The notes: generated by a model not told the origin, from the sequence alone. A stretch of 64,000 nucleotides of DNA from Solirubrobacteraceae bacterium (GCA_017744415.1 JAGIBJ010000117.1:1-64000), one strand, 5' to 3'; positions 43,856 to 53,639 are shown, counted from the first letter of the stretch. Numbers and translations: made by a program.

Positions 43856-46144
43856 TCAGCGTTTCCCGAGGCTGTCCTCGAGCTTCGCGAGCGCGGGGTT
43901 TGCGACGCGGAGCTCATCGACGCGCATCCGTAGATCTCGCGTGTCGCCTTCGGCCGGCGGGCCGTTGGTTGCGAACGCGAGCGTGCTGGCACCCGGCGGG
44001 AGCATGAGCGAGAGGGACACCTTGCGTGGCTTGTCGCCCGGTCCGTCGAACACCTTGCGCGATCCGTCCGGCAGCGTGATGGTGACCCGGTTGGACTGGT
44101 GGCCGACGGTGCTGAGCGCGAAGGTCACCTGGGCGCGCTGCGGTGTGTGCGCCGCATTGGACAGGGCGAGGGTCGCCTTCGGGCCGGCCCAGTTCCATGA
44201 CGCCTCCCCCGCAGTCTCGGTGGGGTAGAAGCCCTCACCTAGCTGGAACGAGACGGCCTGCCCGAGCAGCGCGGCGCCTGCGTTCCGGATCGTCTCCGGG
44301 TCGGCTTCTTGCTGGATCCTCGCGGCCAGCGGACCCAGGTCGTAGTAGAGCAGGCGGTCGTCATCGCTCACCGCGTATGGGCCGACGCCCAGTAGACGCT
44401 GGATCTCGCGCTCGACCTTGGCGCCGCCGTCTTCGTAGCCGTAGCGATCGACCGACAGTCCGGTGAACCCGGCCGCGGTCGCGCCGGCCAGCAGGCGGGC
44501 CGTGGGAAGATCGGTGGTGCTCGCCTGCCAGTCCTCCGGGAACTGGCCGCGCACGGCGCCACCGGACCACCGCAACGTCTTGCTGTGCAGGTAGCCCCGC
44601 TGGTTGTCGTAGTCCAGCATCCGCACCTGGGGTGGCGATTCGGGGAACGCCACGTACGGCAGCTGCAGGATCATGCCGCCCGGGTCATGCGACTCGATCG
44701 CCTGCACGTACCGACCGTCCGACCGCCACTGAGCTGCGATGGCCTCGTGGGCGAACACGTCGTTCTTCGAGGTCTGGTCGAGGAGCGCGAGCACGGCGAC
44801 GAGGGCGGCGGCGGCGCCGACGGCCGCGCGCGGTGCGCCGCGGCGCGCGAGCCACGCCAGCGCACGCTCGAGGAGCACCGCGAAGGCGACCATCGCAAAG
44901 AACGCGATCACGATCGACATCCGGTTCCATGCGCGGATCTGCGGACTCACGAGGTACGCGAGCAGCGTGCTCACCCCACCGATGGTCGCGATGGCGATGA
45001 GCAGCCACGACACCAGGCCCGCATCGCGCAGCAGCCGCATCCGCCCTTCGAGTTGGCGGCCCGCAGCGAGGAGGCCGGCTGCGAGGGCCGCCACGAGCGA
45101 CGTGATCAGGCCGACGGTCCCAGCGAGTCCGAGCGCGGGCTTGCCGCCCTCGCCGGTCGACACCGAGCGTGTCCAGTACTTGGCGCCGAGATCGTTCAGC
45201 GGCCCCAGGCGGTGACCGGGGATTGGGAGCACCATGTCGGTGAGCTCGAGGCCGAAGGTCTCGCTCTCCGTCGGTTGCCGCACCGCCACCGGGGTGCTGA
45301 TCGCGTCGGGCTCCGGCGGCGTGTAGAGGATCGACGGAAGCTGGACCGCCACAACGCTCGCGAGGATCACGCCGGACAGCACCGCGGGGGTGAGCGCGGC
45401 ACGCCAACGACGCTGGGCGATCATCGCGAACGGGGCCACCGCGAGGAGGGCGATCGTGCCGAAGATCGCGTAGTACGCGCCGGAGATGCCAGCGGCGACT
45501 GCCGCGAGGACCACGGCCGCGCTGCGCCAGCTGATCCAACCGCGAAGCCCGTCGACGTCGGAGCGCCGGGCGAACAGCCGGACGTGCCCGAGGACGCCGA
45601 GGACGAGCACCCCGATCACGGGGACCACGTAGTAGAGGCCCAAGAACGCGTGGCTCTGCGCGCGCGCGAAGTGGTAGTGCATCGTCGCGTAGAGGAAGCC
45701 GACGACGACCGCGGTGCTGCGCTTGAACCCAAGCACCCGGAAGGCGAGGTAGCCGACGCTGCCGCAGATGCCGAACCCCAGCACGTACAGGGCGTTCAGG
45801 ACCAGCGACGGGTCATCGCTGAAGAGCGCGAGTACCCAGGCGATGGAGAGCTGGGAGGCGTCGCCGTACTGGACCGAGAACTCGGGGAGGCTGCTGCCGT
45901 ACGGCGCCCCGAGGTGCTGATTGAAGCCGTACCAACCCTGCTCGACGAGCGTCTTGATATCGAGAAGCGTGACCGTCTGGTCGCCGCCCGGCGCGAACGG
46001 GATCCGCAAATGGCCGCGCCAGAGCTGCTGCACCCAGATGGCGGCGAGCATCGCGAGCACGCCCACCGCGGCGGCGATGAGCAATTCGACGAGGATCCGC
46101 GGGCGCCCGGGGCCCGCCTCGACGTCGTGGGAGCGGGCCGACAT
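43856..46144 (-). CDS. Large membrane protein with extracytoplasmic C-terminal domain
   Basis: A 762-residue protein with about twelve hydrophobic helices (residues 17-460) and a C-terminal part (about 480-762) that is largely beta-rich and probably outside the cell. Conserved-looking pieces are PFAPGGDQTVTLLDIKTLVEQ, GWYGFNQHLGAPYGSSLPEF after the first helix, and MILQLPYVAFPESPP at the start of the soluble part. The layout resembles bacterial YfhO/DUF2298-like GT-C proteins. ATG at 46144 chosen. It may attach or modify sugars on the exported chain; this is inference from neighbours. Confidence 0.72.
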   Translation of the reverse strand: MSARSHDVEAGPGRPRILVELLIAAAVGVLAMLAAIWVQQLWRGHLRIPFAPGGDQTVTLLDIKTLVEQGWYGFNQHLGAPYGSSLPEFSVQYGDASQLSIAWVLALFSDDPSLVLNALYVLGFGICGSVGYLAFRVLGFKRSTAVVVGFLYATMHYHFARAQSHAFLGLYYVVPVIGVLVLGVLGHVRLFARRSDVDGLRGWISWRSAAVVLAAVAAGISGAYYAIFGTIALLAVAPFAMIAQRRWRAALTPAVLSGVILASVVAVQLPSILYTPPEPDAISTPVAVRQPTESETFGLELTDMVLPIPGHRLGPLNDLGAKYWTRSVSTGEGGKPALGLAGTVGLITSLVAALAAGLLAAGRQLEGRMRLLRDAGLVSWLLIAIATIGGVSTLLAYLVSPQIRAWNRMSIVIAFFAMVAFAVLLERALAWLARRGAPRAAVGAAAALVAVLALLDQTSKNDVFAHEAIAAQWRSDGRYVQAIESHDPGGMILQLPYVAFPESPPQVRMLDYDNQRGYLHSKTLRWSGGAVRGQFPEDWQASTTDLPTARLLAGATAAGFTGLSVDRYGYEDGGAKVEREIQRLLGVGPYAVSDDDRLLYYDLGPLAARIQQEADPETIRNAGAALLGQAVSFQLGEGFYPTETAGEASWNWAGPKATLALSNAAHTPQRAQVTFALSTVGHQSNRVTITLPDGSRKVFDGPGDKPRKVSLSLMLPPGASTLAFATNGPPAEGDTRDLRMRVDELRVANPALAKLEDSLGKR

Positions 46145-46199
46145 CCGCGGGAACCCTACCGGTGGCCGCCCCCGCGTGCGTCGGTGAGGCGGGGGCCGA

Positions 46200-49100
46200 T
46201 CAGCCCTCGGCGCGGCGCGCGACCAGCGTGTAGCGCGTGCAACGCTGGCGGTCGTCGGGCCAATTGCCGGTGCCGTCGGGCGCGAACACATCGGCGGTGG
46301 TGAAGCCGACGCTCAGCGCGAGCGCAATGGCCGTCTCCGGAAAGACCGGTGCCCGGTGGGTCGGATCCACCCAGAACGTGGTGGCGGCGCTCGGCTCAGA
46401 CGGGTTGACCGTCTCGGTGAGGAGCACGCCGCCGGGCTTCAACACGCGGAACGCCTCTTCGAAGAGGCGCCGCAGCTGATCGACCTCAAGGTGCTCGATC
46501 ACGTGGATCGCCGCCACGGATCCGAGCTCGCCGGACGGGGTGTCGGTAAGCGCAGCGATCCCATCGCCGACGACGGCGTCGCGGCCGCGTTCCACCGCCT
46601 GCGCCACGAGTTCGGCGTCGAGATCGACGCCGCGCGCGTCCACGCCGACGCTCTCGGCGATCTCGAGCAGCTCGCCCCGCCCGCACCCGATGTCGAGCAG
46701 CGGGCCGTGGCCGCGAACGAGATCGGCATACGGGTGCAGGAGCTCGAGGACGCGCTCGAACGATCCGCGGAACGTCGCGAGGAAGTCGGCGTAGGCGGTG
46801 CCGGACGACACCGTCGCGTCACCACCGAGCACGATGCCGAGACCCGAACGACGGCGCTCCGCGATGCCGCTGTTGGGGGCGGTCCACGGGACCGCGGCGT
46901 GACGATCGAGGTGGTCGTTGAGTCGGTCTTCGACCGTCGTGAGCTGCTCGACGAGCTGGCCGGCGATGTCGGCGTCGCGCGTCACGGCCGTGTGAAGGTC
47001 GCCGAACTCGCTGCGCAGGCTGTCGAGTTCGGTGCGCTGCGTTCGGACCTCGCGCTCCACCTGTTCGCCGACGCGCGCCTCCGCGCTGCCGATCCGCTCC
47101 GAGTTGGAGTCGACGCGACTGGCGGTCTCGTCGAGGCGCTGTTGGAGCGCCTGGAGGCTCGGCGCCGTGCGCGAGTGCACGGCGCGGTCCATGAGCTTCC
47201 ACCACTTGCGGCGAGCCTCGGCGAGCCCGGGCACGGTACGCATGACCGTCTCGAGGGTGCGCCGCGCTGCCGTCTTCTGCTGATCTCGTGCGTCGGAGCG
47301 CAAGCGCGAGCGGGGTGGTGCCCCAGCCGCCCGGGTCTGCTGCACGATGGCGCGGAGCGCGCGCCCCGCCGCCTCCGGCGAATGATGGGTCTCGATGTAT
47401 GCACGAGCACGCTCGCCGAGGGCTTTGGCCTCGTCGGGGTGCGTGGCGACCCAGCGCAGGCGGTCGACGAGCTGGTCGTGATCCGGTTCCGCCCAGTGGC
47501 CGTCGGCGGGATACGGCGCCGCCTGCTCCCCGATCCGGACGAGTTCGTAGTCGAGCAGGATGCCGCGGTCGGGGGCCATGTAGTCGAGGTTTCCGCCGTA
47601 GCCCGTCGCGATCACAGGCTTGCCGAGGAGCATCGCCTCGGCGGGCGTGTGGCCGAAGCCCTCGGATCGGTGCGGCGACACGTAGCAGTCGCAGAGCTCG
47701 AGGAGGCGGTTCTTCGCATTCGACGGAAGGAACCGGTCGACCAGGATGATGTCCGACCGGTTGGCCATCTCGAGCAGCACGCGCTCGTGCGCCTCAGGAA
47801 GGTTCTCGTGGTTGATGCACTTGAGGACCAGCACGGCCTCGCCCTCGACGGGGAATGCCTCCTTGAAGGCCCGCGCGAGGCCTGACGGGTTCTTCCGAAC
47901 CTCCGACGAGTGGTAGTCCCACATGTAGAAGAACATGGGCACGTCATCCGGGATCCCGAAGTCCGAGCGCGGAAGCGGAGCCGACGGCACGAGCGACACC
48001 GGCATCGGGAACTGGCGGATCGGCACGTCGACGTGCGGGGCGATGAGCTCGCGGACGAACGAGGTGCCGACGTAGATCTCATCGACCCACCGCAGGGCGT
48101 CGAGCCACTCGTCGGCCGGGAACGGCTCGCATTCCCACCACCAAAGCGCGGCCGTGCGGCGCCCGGCGAAGAAGTTCTCGCCGACGTCGGACGCGAACGA
48201 CGGGACGATGTCGCCGTTGACGACGAGCAGGTTCACGTCGTGGTTGGCGGCCGCCGGCGCCTTGGGCGCGAACTCGGCCTCCTGGCGGGTCGACGGGCGC
48301 ACGAGCCCCTGGATCGGGGTGATCGGCTCGCCGGCGGCACTCAACGCGCTCGCGAGCTGCCGAGCGCCCTCACCGAGGCCGAGTTCAGAGGTGAAGTAGC
48401 CGGCGAGGTTCACCCCCGGCGTGTCGGCCCCGTGCGGGCCGCCCGGCGGGGGCGGCGGGACATTCGGCGGTAGGAGCCGGAGATCGAGTCCGCTCTGCTC
48501 GCCGTAGGCGTGGCCCCAGCCGATCAGGCCGTGCGCATCCGGACCATCGAGCACGGGGTAGGCGACCTGGAGCTCCGGGCGTGCGGCCCAGAATGCGAAG
48601 AGGTAGCGGTTGATGCCGAGAGACCCTCCGCGGTGCGCCGGCGCGCGGAAGTAGGCCTCCAGCTCGGCGCGGCCCTGCTCGGAGAACGGGGAGCGGGTGA
48701 GCTTCCCGGCGCGCCGGCCCGAACGGATCAGCGCGCGGACCCACGGCTCCAGCACGGGCCCGTCCGGGAGCCGCCCATAGCGACGGAGCTCGAGATGCGG
48801 CGAGCGACTCTGGCCATGCTCCACCTCGTGCTCGAGGAGCATCGCCGCGCGGCGGCGGGCGAGCGGTGCCAGGGCAGGCACGTCGGACATGCGCACATCG
48901 AGCCGGCCGGGGCGCAACACGGTTGGCTCTCTCGGATCGAAACGATCGAACGACACGGCGAACACGGGCTCGCCGTCGCGCTCGAGCCGATCGCCCTCAT
49001 CACTGAGGCGGGCGTCGATCGCGGCGATCGTGAGCAGGAGGCCCTTGAGGTGACGGGCGACGGCTCGACCTTGCAGGACGAGCAGCGTGATGGCCTCCTG

Positions 49101-49709
49101 CACCAGGTGGCCCACCTCGATCTCCTCGAGGGGCGGCGGCGTGCCGAGGTCGTACGGCCAGGCGTCGACGAGGCGGGTGGCCGCGGCGCGATCGTCGACG
49201 ACGAAGAGCCGCGCCGAGATCAGTCCGGAGCGATCTTCCTCGAGCACGTGCGCGAGGTGCTTCGGCGGCGGATAGCCGCTGGCGGCGTCAGGGTGCTGCG
49301 GCGCCGACTGGTGGAGGTGGTCGACGGTCACGAAGGTGCGGAGCTCGCCCTCCGCGCCTTCCCAGATCGGTGAGGGATCGCCGCAGATCTGCACCTCGGG
49401 GCGCAGCACGGCAACAGGGCCAGGCGTGTCCGTGAGGTACATGAGGGCCTCGGGGACCCCGATCCAGGCCACCTGCCGGCGGGGGAGGCTCACCCTGGCG
49501 AGATCGAGTGCGTCCGCGTCGAGGCCGAACTGCTCCGGCTGGAGCACCTCGTCGGCGGCGAGCAGCGGCGCGGGCGGCGCGCTCCGAGGCGACCAGAGGA
49601 CGACGAGCCGGTCGGCGGGCGCATACGTTCGCAGGGCCTCGATCGCCGCGCGAGCCGAGGCTGTCTCCTCGGCCATGCCCACGGGGATGAGCCACCGGCG
49701 ATCGCTCAC
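46200..49709 (-). CDS. Giant fused glycosyltransferase-coiled coil-methyltransferase (1169 residues)
   Basis: Four parts are visible. Residues 1-420 are unrecognised (no membrane helix, several conserved-looking Trp/Asp segments). Residues about 430-810 are a GT4 glycosyltransferase: GVNLAGYFTSELGLGEGA, WWWECEPFPADEWLDAL, HRSEGFGHTPAEAMLLGKPV and GNLDYMAPDRGILLDY. Residues about 860-960 form a coiled coil with heptads (QALQQRLDETASRVDSNSER). Residues about 985-1165 are a SAM methyltransferase (LLDIGCGRGELLEIAESVGV, HVIEHLEVDQLRRLF). This plan resembles the WbdD and WsaE-type enzymes, which extend and cap surface polysaccharides and measure chain length with a coiled coil. The GTG start overlaps the ABC gene by four bases. 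Confidence 0.85.
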   Translation of the reverse strand: MSDRRWLIPVGMAEETASARAAIEALRTYAPADRLVVLWSPRSAPPAPLLAADEVLQPEQFGLDADALDLARVSLPRRQVAWIGVPEALMYLTDTPGPVAVLRPEVQICGDPSPIWEGAEGELRTFVTVDHLHQSAPQHPDAASGYPPPKHLAHVLEEDRSGLISARLFVVDDRAAATRLVDAWPYDLGTPPPLEEIEVGHLVQEAITLLVLQGRAVARHLKGLLLTIAAIDARLSDEGDRLERDGEPVFAVSFDRFDPREPTVLRPGRLDVRMSDVPALAPLARRRAAMLLEHEVEHGQSRSPHLELRRYGRLPDGPVLEPWVRALIRSGRRAGKLTRSPFSEQGRAELEAYFRAPAHRGGSLGINRYLFAFWAARPELQVAYPVLDGPDAHGLIGWGHAYGEQSGLDLRLLPPNVPPPPPGGPHGADTPGVNLAGYFTSELGLGEGARQLASALSAAGEPITPIQGLVRPSTRQEAEFAPKAPAAANHDVNLLVVNGDIVPSFASDVGENFFAGRRTAALWWWECEPFPADEWLDALRWVDEIYVGTSFVRELIAPHVDVPIRQFPMPVSLVPSAPLPRSDFGIPDDVPMFFYMWDYHSSEVRKNPSGLARAFKEAFPVEGEAVLVLKCINHENLPEAHERVLLEMANRSDIILVDRFLPSNAKNRLLELCDCYVSPHRSEGFGHTPAEAMLLGKPVIATGYGGNLDYMAPDRGILLDYELVRIGEQAAPYPADGHWAEPDHDQLVDRLRWVATHPDEAKALGERARAYIETHHSPEAAGRALRAIVQQTRAAGAPPRSRLRSDARDQQKTAARRTLETVMRTVPGLAEARRKWWKLMDRAVHSRTAPSLQALQQRLDETASRVDSNSERIGSAEARVGEQVEREVRTQRTELDSLRSEFGDLHTAVTRDADIAGQLVEQLTTVEDRLNDHLDRHAAVPWTAPNSGIAERRRSGLGIVLGGDATVSSGTAYADFLATFRGSFERVLELLHPYADLVRGHGPLLDIGCGRGELLEIAESVGVDARGVDLDAELVAQAVERGRDAVVGDGIAALTDTPSGELGSVAAIHVIEHLEVDQLRRLFEEAFRVLKPGGVLLTETVNPSEPSAATTFWVDPTHRAPVFPETAIALALSVGFTTADVFAPDGTGNWPDDRQRCTRYTLVARRAEG

Positions 49710-51013
49710 GGCGTGGCGCTCCCCGCCGCTCGCCGCGCAGCAAGCACCTCACGGACCTCGTCGTGCGACGCGAAACGCTGGGTCCATCGGCCGTCGAACG
49801 GGAGATCGACGATCGCGCTCTGCTGCCGGACGCTGCTGACGGTGAGCCAGACGGCTTCGTCGATCTGGTCGACGATCTCCTGCGCATCACCATCGGTGAC
49901 GCGGGCGAAGAGCCGCAGTCGCCCGGAGCGGAACGGGAGCGCGACGCGCGCCGAGAACTGCCAGACCGTGCCGGGTGCGGGGCGTTCGTCGGCGGGAAGG
50001 AGTCCGTTGTGGACCTCGAGCACGTCGTTGCCGCGATCGTCGCGCAGCCAGAGCCGGACGCGCGGCGCGATGAGTGGATCGACGATGACGACGTCGGCGG
50101 TGAGCGTGACCTCGCCACCGGTCGCGATGTGCCGAGTCGGGTGGAGATCGTCGTCGAGCGCCTCCACGTTCACGAGGTACGCGCTGTGGCTTCCGATGCG
50201 GTCCTCGACATCGGGCTCGGATTCGTCGGAGCCGGAGCTGCTCTCCGGCAGCCGGGCGGGCGCGGTGGTGCGGCCGAAGTTGTACTCGAGGTAGGCGTTG
50301 CCGACGGTCTCCGGGTCGCCGATCGCCGTGATCACGCCGTCTTCGACGAGCATCGCGCGGTCGCACTGGTCGACGACGGTACTCATGTCGTGGGTGACGA
50401 GCACGATGGTCTTGCCGCGCTCGCGCAGCTGGCGGAACACGTCGAAGCACTTCGCCTGGAACGACGCATCGCCGACGGCGAGCACCTCGTCGATGAGCAG
50501 GACATCGGCCTCGATCTGCGTCATCACGCTGAACGCGAGCCGCACCTGCATCCCGGAGGAGTAGTTCTTGAGCTTGACGTCCGCGTGCTCCTCGAGCTCG
50601 GCGAACGCGATCACCTCGTCGACACGGGCAGCCGCCTCGCGCGGTGTGAGGCCGAGCATGATGCCGTTGAGGATGATGTTGTCGCGCGCGGCGAGATCCG
50701 GGTTGAATCCGACGCCGAGCTCGATGAACGTCGAGAGGCGACCGGCGATGCGCACGCGCCCGTGGTCCACCTTGTAGATGCCGGCCATGCACTTCAGCAG
50801 CGTGGACTTCCCGGAGCCGTTGCGGCCGACGATCCCGAAGAACTCGCCCTGGTACACCTCGAAGCTGACGTCACTCAGCGCGTGGAAGATGTGCGCCTCG
50901 CGGTCGAAGCGGGGATTGACGACACGCTCCTTGAGCGTGTGACGTCGCTCGCTGGGAAGCCGAAAGTCCTTCGAGACCCCATCGACCGCGATGGCTAGAG
51001 GGCGTCCGCTCAT
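49706..51013 (-). CDS. Polysaccharide ABC exporter ATP-binding protein with Wzt-like C-terminal domain
   Basis: A 435-residue protein. The ATPase (about 1-245) has GRNGSGKSTLLKCMAGIY, LGVGFNPDLAARDNI, YSSGMQVRLAFSV (signature) and LLIDEVLAVGDASFQAKC, all typical of the Wzt/TagH type. Residues 280-435 form the beta-sandwich seen in Wzt proteins that recognise a finished glycan end (YLVNVEALDDDLHPTRHI, VRLWLRDDRGNDVLEVHN). The presence of this domain implies a chain with a terminal modification, in line with the methyltransferase domain of the gene next to it. The permease partner is on the other strand at 52707. Confidence 0.93.
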   Translation of the reverse strand: MSGRPLAIAVDGVSKDFRLPSERRHTLKERVVNPRFDREAHIFHALSDVSFEVYQGEFFGIVGRNGSGKSTLLKCMAGIYKVDHGRVRIAGRLSTFIELGVGFNPDLAARDNIILNGIMLGLTPREAAARVDEVIAFAELEEHADVKLKNYSSGMQVRLAFSVMTQIEADVLLIDEVLAVGDASFQAKCFDVFRQLRERGKTIVLVTHDMSTVVDQCDRAMLVEDGVITAIGDPETVGNAYLEYNFGRTTAPARLPESSSGSDESEPDVEDRIGSHSAYLVNVEALDDDLHPTRHIATGGEVTLTADVVIVDPLIAPRVRLWLRDDRGNDVLEVHNGLLPADERPAPGTVWQFSARVALPFRSGRLRLFARVTDGDAQEIVDQIDEAVWLTVSSVRQQSAIVDLPFDGRWTQRFASHDEVREVLAARRAAGSATP

Positions 51014-51025
51014 CGACTCGGCACC

Positions 51026-52033
51026 CTAGCGAGAACCGCTGTCGCGGGGAGGCGGTGCGCTCCACACGGCGCCGAGATCTGCCGGCGCTTGGCTCGTCGC
51101 CGGCGAGGGCGAGTTGACCAAGCGCTCCCGAAGCGCGCGCGGCTCGAGCCGGCCAGCCTCGAACACGGCGAAGAGGACGAGGACCCACACGATCGTCGCC
51201 AGGGCGATGTGCACCCAGACGACCTCGGCGGGCAGCCCGTTGTAGTACTGGTAGAGCCCGACGGCGCCCTGGATCGCGTAGACGCCGATGAGCGCGGCAA
51301 CTCGGGTCAGCAGCGGCTGCGGCGCGCGACGGCGCCAGAGCACGAACAGCACGATGGCCGTGAGGATCAGCGTCGCCGTGCCGAGGTGCCCGTGACGAAG
51401 GATGAGGGTGCGCAGCGTCTCCCCGCCGAACCAATTGATGCGGTTCACGACCTCGCCGGTGGCCGCGGAGCCCGGGTGCGGGCCAGCACCGGAGGCGAGC
51501 GCCCCGATCACGACGAGCAGCGACACGAGCGGGAGCAGCGCGCGGACCGACCAGACCGCGACGCGGTCGGTGGCGAGCGGCCGGCTGCCGGCGGGGTGGC
51601 TCGAACGCCAGACGAGGAGCGCGCAGGCGACGAGGATGAGGAATGCGAGCAGGAAGTGCGCTATCACGAGGCCGGGCGACAGGTGGGTGGTGACCGTGAC
51701 GACGCCGAGCGCGCCCTCGGCGGCCATACCGATCGGCGGCAGCGCCGAGATCCGCAGCAGCGTGGAATCCCGCGGCGCGCGGCGAAGCATCACGACGAAC
51801 ACGAACACCGACACCATGCCGATGGCGCCAGAGACGAGCCGGTTGCCGAACTCGATCCACTGCGGCGTGCTGGCGGTGATCACCTGGTCGTTGCACTGCG
51901 GCCATTCGGGGCAGGCGAGGCCGGAGCCCGTCAGTCGTACCGCCGCGCCGCTGAACACCGTCAGCACGAGGAGGACGAGCAGGGCCTGGGAGGCGCGGTG
52001 CGCCGCGTGCGGGGAGAACCGTGGGAGGCCCAT
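51026..52033 (-). CDS. ctaA: Heme A synthase CtaA/COX15
   Basis: Oxidises the C8 methyl of heme O to heme A for cytochrome aa3 oxidase. The 335-residue protein has eight hydrophobic helices. The N-terminal half has AVRLTGSGLACPEWPQCN, with the conserved Cys pair of the CtaA extracellular loop, then FGNRLVSGAIGM; IAHFLLAFLILVA holds a heme-ligand His. The second half has LRHGHLGTATLIL and HIALATIVWVLVL with the remaining His ligands. The ATG at 52033 precedes the first helix. It has no connection with glycan synthesis and sits between the Wzt-type gene and rmlC, 12 bp from the former. Confidence 0.92.
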   Translation of the reverse strand: MGLPRFSPHAAHRASQALLVLLVLTVFSGAAVRLTGSGLACPEWPQCNDQVITASTPQWIEFGNRLVSGAIGMVSVFVFVVMLRRAPRDSTLLRISALPPIGMAAEGALGVVTVTTHLSPGLVIAHFLLAFLILVACALLVWRSSHPAGSRPLATDRVAVWSVRALLPLVSLLVVIGALASGAGPHPGSAATGEVVNRINWFGGETLRTLILRHGHLGTATLILTAIVLFVLWRRRAPQPLLTRVAALIGVYAIQGAVGLYQYYNGLPAEVVWVHIALATIVWVLVLFAVFEAGRLEPRALRERLVNSPSPATSQAPADLGAVWSAPPPRDSGSR

Positions 52034-52098
52034 GCCTGAAGCGTACGCACGTCGCCTCGTCACAGGTCTCGCGCCCGCGTCGCGATACGCTCGGCGCC

Positions 52099-52659
52099 GT
52101 GCAGGTGACCGAACTTTCCATCCCCGGCGCCCTCGTGGTCCGGCCCGACGTGTTCGGCGACGAGCGCGGATTCTTCTGCGAGACCTACCGAGAGCCGTCG
52201 TGGGCTGAGCACGGCATCCCGACGACGTGGGCGCAGGACAATCACTCCCGCTCGTCCAGGGGTGTGCTGCGCGGGATGCACTTCGCGATCGGCGAGGGGC
52301 AGGCGAAGCTCATCCGCTGTGCTCGCGGCCGGATCCTGGACGTGATCGTCGATCTCCGCGCCGGCTCGCCGACCTACGGGCAGTCGGCGTCGACCGAGCT
52401 CTCCGACGAGAACATGCACCAGATGTACGTACCGATCGGATGTGCGCACGGATTCGTCGTGCTGAGCGACGTGGCCGACGTCGTCTACAAATGCTCGACG
52501 GTCTACGACCCCGCCGTCGAGCGGGGCATCGCCTATGACGATCCCGCGATCGGAATCGAGTGGCCGGACGTGTCCCCGCTCATCGTCTCCGAGCGTGATC
52601 GCACGGCTCCCACGCTGGCGAGCGTGGCGGGTCAGCTCCCGTTCCGCTACCCGGAGTAG
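52099..52659 (+). CDS. rmlC: dTDP-4-dehydrorhamnose 3,5-epimerase
   Basis: A 186-residue cupin epimerase of the dTDP-L-rhamnose pathway. Visible landmarks are LVVRPDVFGDERGFFCETYR, HGIPTTWAQDNHSRSSRGVLRG with MHFA (substrate-binding Arg and catalytic His), and KLIRCARGRILDVIVDLRAGS. MYVPIGCAHGFVVLSD and VVYKCSTVYDP bring the catalytic Tyr region, and GIEWP closes it. The GTG at 52099 was preferred; GTG at 52105 is equally possible. rmlA, rmlB and rmlD are not in this window. It indicates that L-rhamnose or a related 6-deoxyhexose is part of the glycan. Confidence 0.93.
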   Translation: MQVTELSIPGALVVRPDVFGDERGFFCETYREPSWAEHGIPTTWAQDNHSRSSRGVLRGMHFAIGEGQAKLIRCARGRILDVIVDLRAGSPTYGQSASTELSDENMHQMYVPIGCAHGFVVLSDVADVVYKCSTVYDPAVERGIAYDDPAIGIEWPDVSPLIVSERDRTAPTLASVAGQLPFRYPE

Positions 52660-52706
52660 CCCTCGGACCAGAGCGCGCTTCCCCGCCTCCGGGGTACAGT
52701 GGCGCG

Positions 52707-53609
52707 ATGGTCGTGACCGGTCCAGAGGTGGTCGACGCGCCGTCGGCCGACTCGCGTGAGGCGTTGCCCGCCGTCGCGCCGTTGCACGAAATCGAGGGCC
52801 CCACCGCCCTCGGTGGGAGTTTGCGGAGGTTCGCCTACCTCACGTTCACGATTGCGACGACGGAGTTCAGGCTCCGCTTCTACGGGTCGGTGCTGGGCTA
52901 CTTCTGGCAGCTCTTCCGCCCGCTGCTGCTGTTCGCGACGCTCTACGTCGTCTTCACGCACATGGTGAAGGTGGGCGGCGCCGTGCCCCACTACCCGGCG
53001 ATCCTGCTCATGAACATCGTCCTCTTCACCTTCTTCGGTGAGGGCGCCTCGGCCGTCACCTCGGTCGTCGATCGCGAGCAGCTGGTGCGGAAGATCCAGG
53101 TCCCGCGGCTCGCGATCCCGCTCGCGGTCACCGTCACGGCGCTCTTCAACCTCGCGCTGAACCTCCTGGTCGTCCTGCTGTTCGTGCTCGCCAACGGCAA
53201 CCCGGTGCGCTTGAGCTGGCTCGAGATCCCGGTGCTCGTCGGGGCGCTCACGTTCCTCGCCGCGGGCTTCGCGATGCTCGTCTCGGCGCTGTACGTGCGT
53301 TACCGCGACGTGAAGCCGATCTGGGACGTGTTCATGCAGGTGCTGTTCTACGCCACGCCGGTGATCTACGTGCTCGACGGGGTGGATGCGTTCAGCGACC
53401 GCTTCAAGGAGTACCTGGCGATGAACCCCGTCGCGACGGTGCTGATCCAGATGCGGCACAGCGTGGTCGACCCGTCCGCGCCCTCGGCGGCCGACGCGGT
53501 CGGCGGAGCGATCTGGCTGTTGGTTCCGATCGGCATCGCGCTGTTCGTGATCGTGCTCGGCTACCGCACGTTCAATCGCGAGGCCCCGCGGATCGCCGAA
53601 GAGCTGTAG
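52707..53609 (+). CDS. Polysaccharide ABC exporter permease (Wzm/TagG type)
   Basis: A 300-residue ABC-2 permease with six hydrophobic helices after a 40-residue cytoplasmic N-terminus. Typical blocks are LRFYGSVLGYFWQLFRPLLLF, VSALYVRYRDVKPIWDVFMQ with LFYATPVIYV, and YLAMNPVATVLIQMRHSVVD. It forms the exporter with the ATPase at 49706, although the two genes face opposite directions and are separated by ctaA and rmlC. The pair probably exports a lipid-linked glycan across the cytoplasmic membrane. Confidence 0.93.
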   Translation: MVVTGPEVVDAPSADSREALPAVAPLHEIEGPTALGGSLRRFAYLTFTIATTEFRLRFYGSVLGYFWQLFRPLLLFATLYVVFTHMVKVGGAVPHYPAILLMNIVLFTFFGEGASAVTSVVDREQLVRKIQVPRLAIPLAVTVTALFNLALNLLVVLLFVLANGNPVRLSWLEIPVLVGALTFLAAGFAMLVSALYVRYRDVKPIWDVFMQVLFYATPVIYVLDGVDAFSDRFKEYLAMNPVATVLIQMRHSVVDPSAPSAADAVGGAIWLLVPIGIALFVIVLGYRTFNREAPRIAEEL

Positions 53610-53639
53610 CCGGCTCGGGCACACCGGCACGAGGGGGAG

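Noticed and set aside
44585-47885. Plus-strand frames of 572 and 509 residues opposite the large glycan-locus proteins
   Set aside because: Antisense to clear multi-helix and glycosyltransferase genes, with no motif of their own.
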